Assembly (NCBI GenBank): GCA_046295455.1 | Contig: JBKBNI010000003.1 | Span: forward strand, 277,452 to 341,451 | DNA from: Thermaurantimonas sp046295455 | Lineage (GTDB): Bacteria; Bacteroidota; Bacteroidia; Flavobacteriales; Schleiferiaceae | Reading direction: 5' to 3' | DNA: 64,000 bases | In this document: piece by piece, positions 41,309-50,837 of the stretch | How the letters are laid out: the number at the start of each line of letters is the position of its first letter | Numbering within the stretch: the stretch's first letter is position 1 | Notes under the pieces: model-generated | Told to the model about the DNA's origin: nothing | The model's database searches: none | The model's input: only the letters and a program-made list of their open reading frames with translations | Position numbers and translations under genes: made by a program

Positions 41309-43396
41309 ATGAAATTTTTTTTCCAAACGTGCTTTGTCATCTCATTTTTTTTGTCTCAGGCACAAAATTTTTACTCTCCGGTCAGCTGGCGTTTTAAAAT
41401 AGAATACCTCTCAAACAATGATGCTGAACTAATATTCACAGCCCGTATAGAAGGCGACTGGCATCTGTACTCCTCCACGCTGCCTCAGGGCAATGGTCCG
41501 GTGCCTACGTCATTTAACTTTGACGAAAGCAAAGATTTCAAACTCCTTGGAGCTTTGCGAGAAAGCCCGTCCAAAGAGGAGTTTGACCCTAATTTTAACA
41601 TGTTGGTCAGATATTTCTCCAAGTCCGCTGAATTTCGCCAAAAAATAGCTTTGCTTACCAACAAACCATTTATCGCAAAGGGGTATCTTGAGTTCATGGT
41701 TTGTAATGATGAGACGTGTCTACCTCCTACGGCAGTTGATTTTCAGTTTGATATAGTGCCCCCACCGGCTCCAAAAGAGGAATCTTCAATGCCTGCAGAA
41801 AAAAATCCTATTGACTATCTCGCTGTGGAGTCAAGTGTTGATACCTCTGTGGGCGAAAGAGTCTCTGATCAAAAAAGTTCAACTGAGGGAAACGAAGCCG
41901 TGCAGGAGTCTGAGCTGGAGACCGTGATGACATCTGTCGGGGACGATGCCTCGTATGATTCTTCATTTACGGGCTTGTTTATCTTCAGTTTTTTAGGAGG
42001 GCTGGCAGCTCTGCTTACTCCCTGTGTATTTCCGATGATACCGCTCACGGTAAGTTATTTTACCAAAAAAAGTCAAACACGCGCTCAGGGGATAAGTAAT
42101 GCGCTGATTTACGGATTAAGCATTATGGTGCTGTATGTGGGGGTGACATACACCATCACACGGATCGCTGGTCCTGCTGCCATGAATGCCTTCTCGACCA
42201 ATCCATATGTCAATCTTTTGTTCTTTTTATTGCTAGTGGTATTTGCTATTTCATTTTTTGGTGCTTTTGAAATCACGCTTCCGTCTTCGTGGATCAACAA
42301 GGCAGACAGTGCAAGCGAGCGAGGGGGAGTTGTAGGGATTTTTTTTATGGCATTCACGCTGGCATTGGTGAGTTTTAGCTGTACCGGCCCTATAATCGGC
42401 ACATTGCTTTTCGAAGCGTTTAGTGGAGGAATAAAAGGACCGCTCATCGGTATGACAGGTTTTTCGCTGGCGCTGGCTATTCCGTTTGCACTGTTTGCTG
42501 CGTTTCCCGGCTGGCTCAATTCGCTTCCTCGCTCCGGAGGCTGGCTCAACAGTGTAAAGGTGGTGCTCGGATTTATCGAATTGGCGTTGGCGTTCAAGTT
42601 TTTATCAACCGCTGATCTAGTATGGCAGTCGGGTCTTTTGCTGAGGGAGTATTTTATAATCATATGGATTGCAATCGGGTTGCTGCTCACGATCTATTTG
42701 CTTGGATTTTACAGACTTCCCCACGACTCCAAATCGGATAAAATCAGTGTTGGAAGGTTGATTTTTGCTGTTATTTCTCTTTCCTTTACCCTATATTTAA
42801 TCCCGGGACTCTGGGGTGCACCCCTAAAATTGATTAGCGGCCTTACACCACCGATGTGGTACACAGAGTCTCCGTTAGGCAAGGCGGCAGGCGCATCAGA
42901 TATTGCTCAGAATGAGTACATCGAAGGCGCACATCCGGAAACCTGCCCTCACGGTTTAAACTGTTTCCATGATTTTGAAACAGGGCTCGCATATGCAAAA
43001 AAAGTCAATAAGCCCATATTAATAGACTTTACCGGTTGGGGCTGTGTGAATTGTCGTAAGATGGAAGAAAAAGTTTGGAGCGACCCACGGGTGCTCAACA
43101 AGCTTAAAAATGATTTTGTACTCATCTCTCTGTACGTAGATGAACGCACTCCCCTTCCGGCAGACAAGCAATATTATTCAGAAATTTTGGGTCAAAAAAT
43201 CCGTAACATAGGAAATTTCTGGGCTGAATTTCAGGCAAAGCATTATGGCACCAATAGTCAGCCTTATTATGTGATCGTAGGTCACGAAAGTCTGGAACCG
43301 ATTCATAGGCCAGAAGCATACAACACCAATGTCGAATCGTATCTCCAATGGATGGAGGAGGGCATACTCAATTTTAAAAACCTCGCTTCCAGATAA
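41309..43396 (+). CDS. DsbD-family thiol:disulfide interchange protein
   Basis: 695 residues from the ATG at 41309. A signal peptide precedes an N-terminal DsbD-alpha domain with CNDETCLPP. A hydrophilic, serine/glutamate-rich linker comes next, then a CcdA-like membrane domain with LLTPCVFPMIP and SFSCTGPII. The last 130 residues are a thioredoxin domain with CVNC (near residue 580). It passes electrons from the cytosol to periplasmic thiols, possibly for cytochrome c or copper-site maturation. Confidence 0.9.
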   Translation: MKFFFQTCFVISFFLSQAQNFYSPVSWRFKIEYLSNNDAELIFTARIEGDWHLYSSTLPQGNGPVPTSFNFDESKDFKLLGALRESPSKEEFDPNFNMLVRYFSKSAEFRQKIALLTNKPFIAKGYLEFMVCNDETCLPPTAVDFQFDIVPPPAPKEESSMPAEKNPIDYLAVESSVDTSVGERVSDQKSSTEGNEAVQESELETVMTSVGDDASYDSSFTGLFIFSFLGGLAALLTPCVFPMIPLTVSYFTKKSQTRAQGISNALIYGLSIMVLYVGVTYTITRIAGPAAMNAFSTNPYVNLLFFLLLVVFAISFFGAFEITLPSSWINKADSASERGGVVGIFFMAFTLALVSFSCTGPIIGTLLFEAFSGGIKGPLIGMTGFSLALAIPFALFAAFPGWLNSLPRSGGWLNSVKVVLGFIELALAFKFLSTADLVWQSGLLLREYFIIIWIAIGLLLTIYLLGFYRLPHDSKSDKISVGRLIFAVISLSFTLYLIPGLWGAPLKLISGLTPPMWYTESPLGKAAGASDIAQNEYIEGAHPETCPHGLNCFHDFETGLAYAKKVNKPILIDFTGWGCVNCRKMEEKVWSDPRVLNKLKNDFVLISLYVDERTPLPADKQYYSEILGQKIRNIGNFWAEFQAKHYGTNSQPYYVIVGHESLEPIHRPEAYNTNVESYLQWMEEGILNFKNLASR

Positions 43397-43417
43397 AGAA
43401 TACATGTTTGCAAAAAT

Positions 43418-43425
43418 TATATTTG
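43418..43425 (+). promoter_or_regulatory. -7 element upstream of lipoprotein gene
   Basis: TATATTTG ends 19 bp before the ATG at 43445. No standard-spaced -33 was found. Confidence 0.4.
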
Positions 43426-43444
43426 CTAAAGAAAAGCTGGTTTA

Positions 43445-44200
43445 ATGAGACAGTTTGCTATTTTTTTTACACTTCTCTTCAACGTAGCTGGATGTTCGCG
43501 CGAAGAAGAAGTACTCCTCCCTTTACGACCGGATAAACCAGGAATCTATTCTATGGCCGATGAACTATTCGGCCTTCCGAAGCCAATCTTTTTTAGATTT
43601 GAACAATCCAGTACTTACAAGGCGTACATTGATAATTCGTATAATACCGATCGAATCAATACAGAGTTTTACGCGTACAATTTTCTGAACCGTGATCTCG
43701 GCAGCCTTTCCTGGCACGACGTACCGATGAGGTTCAGAGCCAATCATTACTATGGAAGATCCGACCGGTCTGACAGCTTGTTGGGCAGAAATCGTGCGCT
43801 TTCACACAAGTCCAACAGTCTGGAATTAGTGTCTTTTACACGTGAGTTGTATTCCCCATTGCCAATGTTTTTTACCATAGAGGGTCTTACGCTTGACTTT
43901 AAGGTCGATACCCTTAAGGGATTTACCGTCAAATGGGTGGTCGATTCTCTCCTCCCGCCGGACAATCCGCTTCTTATTTACTCGGAATTTGACTTTATGG
44001 GTCAGCCAAAAACTTTTGCTGATACCTTATCAGAGTGGGATGGTCAGTATGATTATTCTCCTTTGCTCCTTACCATGAATCAGAAGAAAAGCCTTAAGCT
44101 TTATTTGGCAAGGGGGGTCAGCTATCGGGATACCATTGGCACTCGTACGGCCGGTTTTAGTTTTATACATTTCGGGGTTGCAGACCTCACTTTGAAATAA
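43445..44200 (+). CDS. predicted lipoprotein of unknown function
   Basis: 251 residues; signal FTLLFNVAGC gives Cys17 as the lipid site. The rest is rich in aromatic residues and beta strands, with no recognised domain. It lies between the DsbD-like gene and thyA on the same strand, 13 bp before thyA, and has its own likely promoter. Confidence 0.6.
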   Translation: MRQFAIFFTLLFNVAGCSREEEVLLPLRPDKPGIYSMADELFGLPKPIFFRFEQSSTYKAYIDNSYNTDRINTEFYAYNFLNRDLGSLSWHDVPMRFRANHYYGRSDRSDSLLGRNRALSHKSNSLELVSFTRELYSPLPMFFTIEGLTLDFKVDTLKGFTVKWVVDSLLPPDNPLLIYSEFDFMGQPKTFADTLSEWDGQYDYSPLLLTMNQKKSLKLYLARGVSYRDTIGTRTAGFSFIHFGVADLTLK

Positions 44201-44213
44201 TGATGTACAAGCC

Positions 44214-45008
44214 ATGCAGCAGTATCATGATTTAATGCGCACTATTGTCGAGCGTGGAGCAAAAAAATATGATCGCACAGGAGTGGGTACCCTTAGTATT
44301 TTTGGATATCAGATGCGCTTTGATCTCAGTGAAGGTTTTCCGCTGGTAACCACTAAAAAGCTTCATGTGCGATCTATCATCCACGAATTGCTTTGGTTTC
44401 TAAAAGGAAGCACCAATATTGCCTATCTGCGGGAGAATAATGTGACCATCTGGGATGAATGGGCGGATGAAAATGGCGATCTCGGACCGGTGTACGGATA
44501 CCAATGGCGCAGCTGGCCTGCACCTGATGGCCGGTCGATTGATCAGATATCAAATCTGATTGACCAAATTCGTCGAAATCCTGACTCCAGGCGGCTCATT
44601 GTCAGCGCATGGAATGTAGCGGATATAGACCGCATGAAGTTGCCTCCCTGTCACACACTGTTTCAGTTTTATGTCGTGGATGGGACGCTTAGCTGCCAAC
44701 TGTATCAGCGCAGTGCAGATGTATTTCTGGGAGTTCCTTTCAATATTGCTTCTTACGCCCTGCTGACCATGATGGTGGCCCAGGTTACAAATCTCAGGCC
44801 GGGGGAATTCATCCACACATTTGGAGATGCACACCTCTACCTTAATCATCTTGAGCAGGCACGCTTGCAGCTCACCCGAAAGCCAAAACCCCTTCCCACA
44901 ATGATACTAAATCCTGAAATCACATCTATTTTCGATTTCAGGTACGAAGATTTTACACTTTTGGGATATGACCCCCATCCTCATATTAAAGCAGAGGTAG
45001 CCGTATGA
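44214..45008 (+). CDS. thyA: thymidylate synthase
   Basis: 264 residues, the usual length of ThyA. The nucleophile is in LPPCHTLFQFYV (Cys146), and the folate- and dUMP-binding blocks (RSADVFLGVPFNIASYALL, IHTFGDAHLYLNH) are present. It makes dTMP from dUMP with methylene-tetrahydrofolate. Overlaps the start of the paaD-like gene (ATGATG), so the two are coupled. Confidence 0.97.
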   Translation: MQQYHDLMRTIVERGAKKYDRTGVGTLSIFGYQMRFDLSEGFPLVTTKKLHVRSIIHELLWFLKGSTNIAYLRENNVTIWDEWADENGDLGPVYGYQWRSWPAPDGRSIDQISNLIDQIRRNPDSRRLIVSAWNVADIDRMKLPPCHTLFQFYVVDGTLSCQLYQRSADVFLGVPFNIASYALLTMMVAQVTNLRPGEFIHTFGDAHLYLNHLEQARLQLTRKPKPLPTMILNPEITSIFDFRYEDFTLLGYDPHPHIKAEVAV

Positions 45009-45502
45009 TGCAGAGGGATACTGAAAGAATAATGGAGATCCTTAGCCGGGTCTGCGACCCTGAGATTCCGGTACTTACGATCCAAGACATGGGTATTCTC
45101 AGAATGGTTGACATTCATCCCGATGGGAGTATCGAGGTTGTGATTACTCCAACCTACTCAGGATGCCCGGCTATGCACGCTATCGAAAATGAGATCATAT
45201 CCACTCTTGAGCAGGAAGGATTTCAAAACGTAAAGGTCACGGAGCAGCTCTCACCCCCCTGGACGACTGACTGGATGACGGATGAAGGCCGTCTGAAATT
45301 AGAGGCATATGGCATCGCTCCACCGACGAAGAGCACACCAGACAAGCGTCAGATTCTGTTCGGGAAGGCACCTGCGGTGCGCTGTCCCCACTGTAAATCC
45401 ACCAATACAGCAATGATCTCACAGTTTGGTTCTACAGCGTGTAAAGCACTGTATAAGTGTCATGACTGTCTGGAGCCATTTGATTATTTCAAGTGTATCT
45501 GA
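45005..45502 (+). CDS. paaD: PaaD-like protein (phenylacetyl-CoA epoxidase subunit D family, MIP18/DUF59)
   Basis: 165 residues. An N-terminal DUF59 domain (RVCDPEIPVLTIQDMGI) with TYSGCPAM is followed by PPWTTDWMT and a C-terminal zinc ribbon (CPHC near 125, CHDC near 157). This arrangement is that of PaaD (PaaJ), which matures the phenylacetyl-CoA epoxidase. No paaABCE genes are in the window; a paaY-like gene is at 54658. It is coupled to thyA by overlap. Confidence 0.85.
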   Translation: MMQRDTERIMEILSRVCDPEIPVLTIQDMGILRMVDIHPDGSIEVVITPTYSGCPAMHAIENEIISTLEQEGFQNVKVTEQLSPPWTTDWMTDEGRLKLEAYGIAPPTKSTPDKRQILFGKAPAVRCPHCKSTNTAMISQFGSTACKALYKCHDCLEPFDYFKCI

Positions 45503-45516
45503 GCAAGACTAAAGGC

Positions 45517-46464
45517 TTAAAGACTCCTGCTTAAAATGCGCAGTGCTTCAATCTGATCTTTTTCCAGTTGATTTTGTAGCTCCTTCAGATTACTAAACTT
45601 AATCTCAGACCGAAGGCGACCAACAAACTCAATTTTGAGAATCTGATTGTAAATATTTCCTTGAAAATCAAATATATTCACTTCAATGGATTTAAACCCG
45701 CCTGTGCTTACCGTGGGTTTATAACCAATGTTGCACATTCCCATCTTTTTCTCACCGGGATGTGAAACGAAAGTTACCCACACTGCATAGACACCGTCGC
45801 CTGGGATGATTTTATGGGGATTATTATTTAAAATGTTAGCTGTCGGATAGCCGATTGATTCGCCTATTTGTTTGCCCTTAATCACAGTACCGGTAAGCGA
45901 ATAAATATAACCGAGCCATTCATTGGCTTGATGCACATTGCCCTCAAGCAATGCTTTTCTGATTTTGGTAGAACTGACGATCACATCCCCAACAGCCTGA
46001 GGGGGCACATGCTCTACGGTAAAACCATACAATTGACCAAGCTCGAGAAGGTGCTCAAAGCTGCCTTCGCGGTTTCGACCGAAGTGGTGGTCATGACCGA
46101 TGATGACGGTTTTAGCCCGAATTTTCTGTACAATGTAGTTTCTGATAAAATCTTCCCGGCTTGTTTTGGCAAATTCCAGTGAAAAAGGATGAATGATCAG
46201 GTGCTGAAGGCCGGCGTGTCTCAGACATTCGATTTTTTCATCTTCATCTGTAAGCAGCTTGATGTCGGCTTCCGGCTGTAGTACGTGGCGGGGGTGTGGC
46301 TTGAAGGTCAGAAGCACACTTTCTCCGTTAGGGAAAGACTTTGCCACCTCATTCATGCGATGGATGATCGATCTGTGGCCGATGTGTACTCCGTCGAATG
46401 TACCCATAGTCACCACGGGATGCTCCGGTGCTACAAACTCGTCAATGGAGTAGTAAACTTTCAA
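45517..46464 (-). CDS. ribF: bifunctional riboflavin kinase / FAD synthetase
   Basis: 315 residues from a TTG start. The N-terminal half is the nucleotidyl transferase (GTFDGVHIGHRSII near 22, then GHDHHFGRNREG), the C-terminal half the riboflavin kinase (GESIGYPTANI near 205). Converts riboflavin to FMN and FAD, needed by MnmG and others. It begins 9 bp after the deoxynucleoside kinase and is the last gene of that run. Confidence 0.95.
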   Translation of the reverse strand: MKVYYSIDEFVAPEHPVVTMGTFDGVHIGHRSIIHRMNEVAKSFPNGESVLLTFKPHPRHVLQPEADIKLLTDEDEKIECLRHAGLQHLIIHPFSLEFAKTSREDFIRNYIVQKIRAKTVIIGHDHHFGRNREGSFEHLLELGQLYGFTVEHVPPQAVGDVIVSSTKIRKALLEGNVHQANEWLGYIYSLTGTVIKGKQIGESIGYPTANILNNNPHKIIPGDGVYAVWVTFVSHPGEKKMGMCNIGYKPTVSTGGFKSIEVNIFDFQGNIYNQILKIEFVGRLRSEIKFSNLKELQNQLEKDQIEALRILSRSL

Positions 46465-46473
46465 GATCGGTAG

Positions 46474-47091
46474 TTATTTAAACAGTCCAAATAGCTCGGC
46501 ATTTACGCGCTCGATGATCTCACCGAGATGTTCTTGATTATCAGCAAATTTGTTTTTATCTACGTCTATAATTAGGAGTTTTCCTTTGTTGTAGCCAGCG
46601 ATCCAGGCCTCATATCGCTCATTGAGCCGGCTGAGGTAGTCGATGCGGATATTGGATTCATATTCTCTTCCGCGCTTATGAATCTGATCAACCAGCGTTG
46701 AAATCGAGGCGCGCAGGTAAATCAACAGATCGGGTGGGCTAAGAAACTCTTCCATCAGCTGAAAGAGCGAGAGGTAGTTTTCGAAATCGCGTCTTGGCAT
46801 CAGCCCCATGGCGTGGAGATTAGGCGCAAAGATGTAGGCATCTTCGTATATCGTTCTGTCCTGGACAACATTTTTTCCGCTTTTGCGGATATTTAATACC
46901 TGACGGAAACGGCTGTTGAGAAAAAATATCTGAAGGTTAAAAGACCACCGCTGCATTTCGTTGTAAAAGTCCTCGAGATATGGATTATCCTCTACATCTT
47001 CATAGTGAGCATCCCACTTAAAGTGTTTGCTGAGAAGTTGTGTTAATGTGGTCTTACCTGAGCCAATATTTCCGGCGATTGCTATGTGCAT
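46474..47091 (-). CDS. deoxynucleoside kinase (dNK type 1)
   Basis: 205 residues. P-loop GNIGSGKTTL (residues 7-16), the DRTIYED motif (near 78) with the catalytic acidic/basic pair, and RGREYES lid region. Salvages deoxynucleosides by 5'-phosphorylation. A second, diverged paralogue lies at 58672-59325. It is followed by ribF after 9 bp; thyA nearby also feeds dNTP supply. Confidence 0.88.
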   Translation of the reverse strand: MHIAIAGNIGSGKTTLTQLLSKHFKWDAHYEDVEDNPYLEDFYNEMQRWSFNLQIFFLNSRFRQVLNIRKSGKNVVQDRTIYEDAYIFAPNLHAMGLMPRRDFENYLSLFQLMEEFLSPPDLLIYLRASISTLVDQIHKRGREYESNIRIDYLSRLNERYEAWIAGYNKGKLLIIDVDKNKFADNQEHLGEIIERVNAELFGLFK

Positions 47092-47176
47092 ATGAATGCG
47101 TTTTCATAAAAGACAAACCTAAATCATTTCGCTAAATTGCTACAGCAGAATCACCTCTGATGGTCTATTTTGAAGC

Positions 47177-48394
47177 CTATGGCCTATTTTCCAACTGAAT
47201 TCTCCTGACTCTCTGAATCATGTTGTCAATCTCAGATCGAAACATGCTGTCGTTGGTCATTTGCCTGGCAATATTGAGCTGGCGGACGGCTTCATCATAT
47301 TCTCTTGCCAGCGTTAGAGCCCCTGCCAGACCTATTCGCGCGTTCATGTCATCACGTATCGATAGTACATCTTGCATGATTTGTACGGTCACCTTACCCC
47401 ACTGAGGATCTGTACGAGAGTCCATAAGTTCTGTGGCCACTTCGAGATAGGCTGCCCTGCGGCTTGCATTGGTAGAGTCCTTGTATTCCTCTCGGAGAGT
47501 CTCCAGGAATTTTTCAGGATTATTGGTGTCAAAGTAAAAGAGCTTACGCGTTTGGAGGCGTATTTTGGAGATTTTCTCGGGTGATGACGAGAGTGGAATA
47601 AGGCGCTGGAGTATTCGCTCCAGCTGTTCTTCAGAGGAATCTCGCACAGCTCGCTGCAGGCTGATGTTTAAGGATGCATCGAAGAAAGATTGTGCATTGA
47701 ATGCGGTATGTTTGGATATAATTTTAAAATTTCTTTCGATCGTATCAAAAAACGGATCATCGACGTCCAGCCCAAAAAGGCTGATCCACTGTAAGCCGGC
47801 AGTGTCCTCTAAGAGGTTGCTTCCAAATTTAGAAATATAATCTTTGAAAATCGGACGGGCAGCCTCGAGATCATGGTTATCCACTTCTATGCGAATCAGT
47901 TCATTAAATCCCCGGGCAGATAAACTTCCTGATATGTACCCGTTTTGCAGCTGAGGATAGAGTGTTAGCAGGGTAGAAGCCCTTCCAATACTTGCCAGTA
48001 TGGTTTCGCGGTCTTGTGCGCCATACAGGCGAATCAAAATATTTTCAGCTGCATCTATAAATAGATGTACCGGATAGCCAGGAAGTGCATAATGACGAAT
48101 CCACAGCTGTCCGAAATCGGAATCTCCATCGATCTGCACCGGAATAAACCGGCGATTGATCTCGCGGACGAGCTCTCGGTCACGGAGTACCACATTGTTC
48201 ATATTCAGACAGATCTGGCTCCAATCACTGCATACTTGTACAAACAGGCCCATTTGAGTATTGCCGGCCAACTGTAATATATTCTCCCATTCGCTGATGC
48301 TTCTTGCTCTGATCCAGTCGATGCGCTGTGCCTTTGCTTCTGTGCCTATGCTTAAAATAGCAACAAAAGTCATTACAAACCTTAAAAGATTCAT
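47177..48394 (-). CDS. secreted thioredoxin-fold protein with altered active site, TPR-like C-terminus
   Basis: 405 residues with a signal peptide (LRFVMTFVAILSIGTEAKA). Residues 30-140 look like a thioredoxin fold (FVQVCSDWSQICLNMNNVV, then YALPGYPVHLFID with the cis-Pro). The CxxC is stretched to a CSDWSQIC spacing, so normal redox activity is doubtful. The remainder is helical. The ATG overlaps the OstA-like stop (ATGA). Family known only at fold level. Confidence 0.7.
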   Translation of the reverse strand: MNLLRFVMTFVAILSIGTEAKAQRIDWIRARSISEWENILQLAGNTQMGLFVQVCSDWSQICLNMNNVVLRDRELVREINRRFIPVQIDGDSDFGQLWIRHYALPGYPVHLFIDAAENILIRLYGAQDRETILASIGRASTLLTLYPQLQNGYISGSLSARGFNELIRIEVDNHDLEAARPIFKDYISKFGSNLLEDTAGLQWISLFGLDVDDPFFDTIERNFKIISKHTAFNAQSFFDASLNISLQRAVRDSSEEQLERILQRLIPLSSSPEKISKIRLQTRKLFYFDTNNPEKFLETLREEYKDSTNASRRAAYLEVATELMDSRTDPQWGKVTVQIMQDVLSIRDDMNARIGLAGALTLAREYDEAVRQLNIARQMTNDSMFRSEIDNMIQRVRRIQLENRP

Positions 48395-49935
48395 GGCGTA
48401 CGTATTAATTTTTTGAAAATTTCGACCTCAGGCTTCTCATCAAACCGGACCGTAAGATTTTTAAGTCGAATATCCTCATCATTTTCCTTGCCCAAAGGTA
48501 TTAACCGTGCTTCGGGTTTGGTGATAAATTTAATTTCTTTTACCTTGTTTTCAGAAAAATTTATGAGCAGATTACTGCAATCTGCCCTGCTTATTCCCAC
48601 AAATGTTCCATCGTCTTCCTTGACATAATACACTGTCTGACCGTTGCCCTTGATGAAGATTTGACTTAGCTTTTTGTCTATAAAATTTCCCTCCAGATCT
48701 CTACCCTTGATCTGATTGTAGAAGGTATCGCTCTCAATGCTTAAAATAAAGGCATTTTCATATACAAAAATCGAATCTGGTTCATTGTTTTTAAGTGTAA
48801 GTACGATCAGCCTTCCGGTTATTTGGGTAGTATCACTCCACAATACAGGATTTCCGGTCAGATGAAAGGTGCTGGCTGATGTTGAGTAATGGAGTGAATC
48901 CGCTTTACCTTGCAGATTACTTTTATAAAGCAAGGCGTTTCGATATACAAACACTTCCCTTTGATCAGTTGCGCGATGCCTTATGGTGCGAATCGTATCT
49001 CCCAGTACAAATAATGTGTCTGCCTCTGAAAAGTTGATAAACAGAGACGATCCGGTGACATACATGCGCTCATCATTGAGGCCGGAGTACTCTCCCAGGT
49101 CTCCAAATACCGAAAATTTTTCGAGCGTATCTGTAAGTTGTATGTTTCCAAAGGATTTGCCATAATTCTCGCGCTGGTTGTAGTATAGGCTGTCTCCCCT
49201 CATTTCAATGTTTTTTTGTCGCACAATGGCGTTTCGGTTAAACATCGCTTCGTCGGAGATGGTATTGTAGCGTCCATTTTCACAATAGATGTATCCGCTG
49301 TCCGAATAGATATGCGTAGGACCGTCAAAGTGCGCCACCCTTGAGATGGTAAAGTATTGGAGGGTGTCACATTCCATGCGGTATCGGGGATTTGACAGGC
49401 GCACATCCTTTTTGAAAGAAAACATCTTCGCCCCGAAGTGATACATTCCAATCATCGAAGTCAGAGTATTCTCATTATTAATAATAGTCCCGACAGTGGT
49501 GTAGTAGGCCGTTTGTTTATTTCTGTTGAAGTCTATTGCCTGAGTGTGTAATGTCATTTCAGAATCCTTGAGCACGACATCACCGCGTGCCTTTGCTATG
49601 CGGGTATTGCCATTGTACTCCATTGCTTTTGCCGTCATGCTGATGCTGTCGCCCTGATTGAGGTGGATGTTTCCAAAGGTTTGAATAAAATTTTTGGCGA
49701 GATAACGGACTGCACTGTCGCATCGCATACGTGCACCTTCGTGTTCAAAGATGACATTTCCGCTCAGATAGCTCACATCTCTGCTGCCTGTTGCCCGATC
49801 AGAGTTAAGAATACGGATCAATCTCGGACTCTGACCATTTAAATGGCTGTAAAAGACCATAACGAGTATAGCCGGCAAATAAAATTTTGTGCACCACGAC
49901 GGGCGATAAGGATTTATATAAAGAACACCAAACAT
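48391..49935 (-). CDS. OstA-like protein (LptA/LptD N-terminal-like, LPS transport)
   Basis: 514 residues from the ATG at 49935 (TGATG overlap with the upstream stop). A hydrophobic N-terminus precedes beta-jellyroll repeats such as DVSYLSGNVIFEHEGARMRCDSAV, the OstA_2 pattern. Repeated RGD-VVLKDSEMTLH-type units continue through the length. The family is thought to shuttle lipopolysaccharide across the periplasm. It lies between a beta-barrel gene and the thioredoxin-fold gene. Confidence 0.85.
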   Translation of the reverse strand: MFGVLYINPYRPSWCTKFYLPAILVMVFYSHLNGQSPRLIRILNSDRATGSRDVSYLSGNVIFEHEGARMRCDSAVRYLAKNFIQTFGNIHLNQGDSISMTAKAMEYNGNTRIAKARGDVVLKDSEMTLHTQAIDFNRNKQTAYYTTVGTIINNENTLTSMIGMYHFGAKMFSFKKDVRLSNPRYRMECDTLQYFTISRVAHFDGPTHIYSDSGYIYCENGRYNTISDEAMFNRNAIVRQKNIEMRGDSLYYNQRENYGKSFGNIQLTDTLEKFSVFGDLGEYSGLNDERMYVTGSSLFINFSEADTLFVLGDTIRTIRHRATDQREVFVYRNALLYKSNLQGKADSLHYSTSASTFHLTGNPVLWSDTTQITGRLIVLTLKNNEPDSIFVYENAFILSIESDTFYNQIKGRDLEGNFIDKKLSQIFIKGNGQTVYYVKEDDGTFVGISRADCSNLLINFSENKVKEIKFITKPEARLIPLGKENDEDIRLKNLTVRFDEKPEVEIFKKLIRTP

Positions 49936-50726
49936 CAAAAAATTCGAAAATGGATTGCAAGCTCGATCAAAATGCCCTGAAGCCTGGCATGAGGAATTTC
50001 ATGGCCGAAGGGATTATCCGTTTTTACAAATTCCCGAAACGGATATGAGGAAAAGACATAGTACACATCCAACATGATGCGCAAATCAGCGTAATTGTAA
50101 CCTATTCCCGCATAAGGTGCGTACAGAGGCATCAAGGGTCTAAACAAATCTTCCATGAAGAAGACCATATTATCCTTCTGATAAAAAAGCTCACCGTCCA
50201 TCGGCCTCTGATGACCTGCAGTACCGTTGGGGGCCCACACACGGGTCTCCGAGTCACCTTTGGGTGTAAACAGTAGTGTAGTCATACAACCTCCACGCGC
50301 ATACCAGGATGAAAATTCGTAACCATAACCTATCCTTACCGGCAGAGCGAAAAACTTGGTTCGCGCTGTCAGTTCAAGGCGTTGATCCCCCTCCTCAAAA
50401 TTTGCGACATATCCTACAAATCGCTCACCTAACCCCACGGACGATTCTAAAAAACCAAACTTCATGCGGTGATAGCGAATACCCCCTTCTAATGTGTAAG
50501 CCAATGTTCGGGAGGCCACTTCCCGGTAGGGTGATTGAACCACTGGAGCAAACTCAGTGAAAAACTCGGGTCGTCCGGACATTGTTCCCGGTTCGAGACC
50601 TGAGTGCATGTTTATAAGATTTCCAAACGAAAATCCCACATATTTTTCCCAAAGAGACGTCTGACTCCAGGCAGAGTTCCCCCATGGCAGTACCAGTAGT
50701 ATTGCGATGATGTACCGAAGACTCAT
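49935..50726 (-). CDS. predicted outer-membrane beta-barrel protein
   Basis: 263 residues with a signal peptide (YIIAILLVLPWGNSAWS). Alternating hydrophobic and aromatic strands (e.g. KFFALPVRIGYGYEF, ADLRIMLDVYYVFSSYPF) and a C-terminal phenylalanine (HFRIF) fit a small barrel. The function is unknown. It heads the operon barrel - OstA-like - thioredoxin-fold, suggesting an envelope role. A TACATTTG element is at 50762-50769. Confidence 0.65.
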   Translation of the reverse strand: MSLRYIIAILLVLPWGNSAWSQTSLWEKYVGFSFGNLINMHSGLEPGTMSGRPEFFTEFAPVVQSPYREVASRTLAYTLEGGIRYHRMKFGFLESSVGLGERFVGYVANFEEGDQRLELTARTKFFALPVRIGYGYEFSSWYARGGCMTTLLFTPKGDSETRVWAPNGTAGHQRPMDGELFYQKDNMVFFMEDLFRPLMPLYAPYAGIGYNYADLRIMLDVYYVFSSYPFREFVKTDNPFGHEIPHARLQGILIELAIHFRIF

Positions 50727-50761
50727 ATTTCTGTAACGTAACAGTACCTCTAAATTATTTG

Positions 50762-50769
50762 CAAATGTA
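50762..50769 (-). promoter_or_regulatory. -7 element of the barrel-OstA operon
   Basis: The minus strand reads TACATTTG, 35 bp upstream of the barrel gene ATG. No standard -33 found. Confidence 0.4.
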
Positions 50770-50837
50770 GTATCCCGGGCACCAGAGGGGCTTTTTCAAA
50801 AAAAAGTGTGCGATTCATCCATCAGACTCAAATCTTG

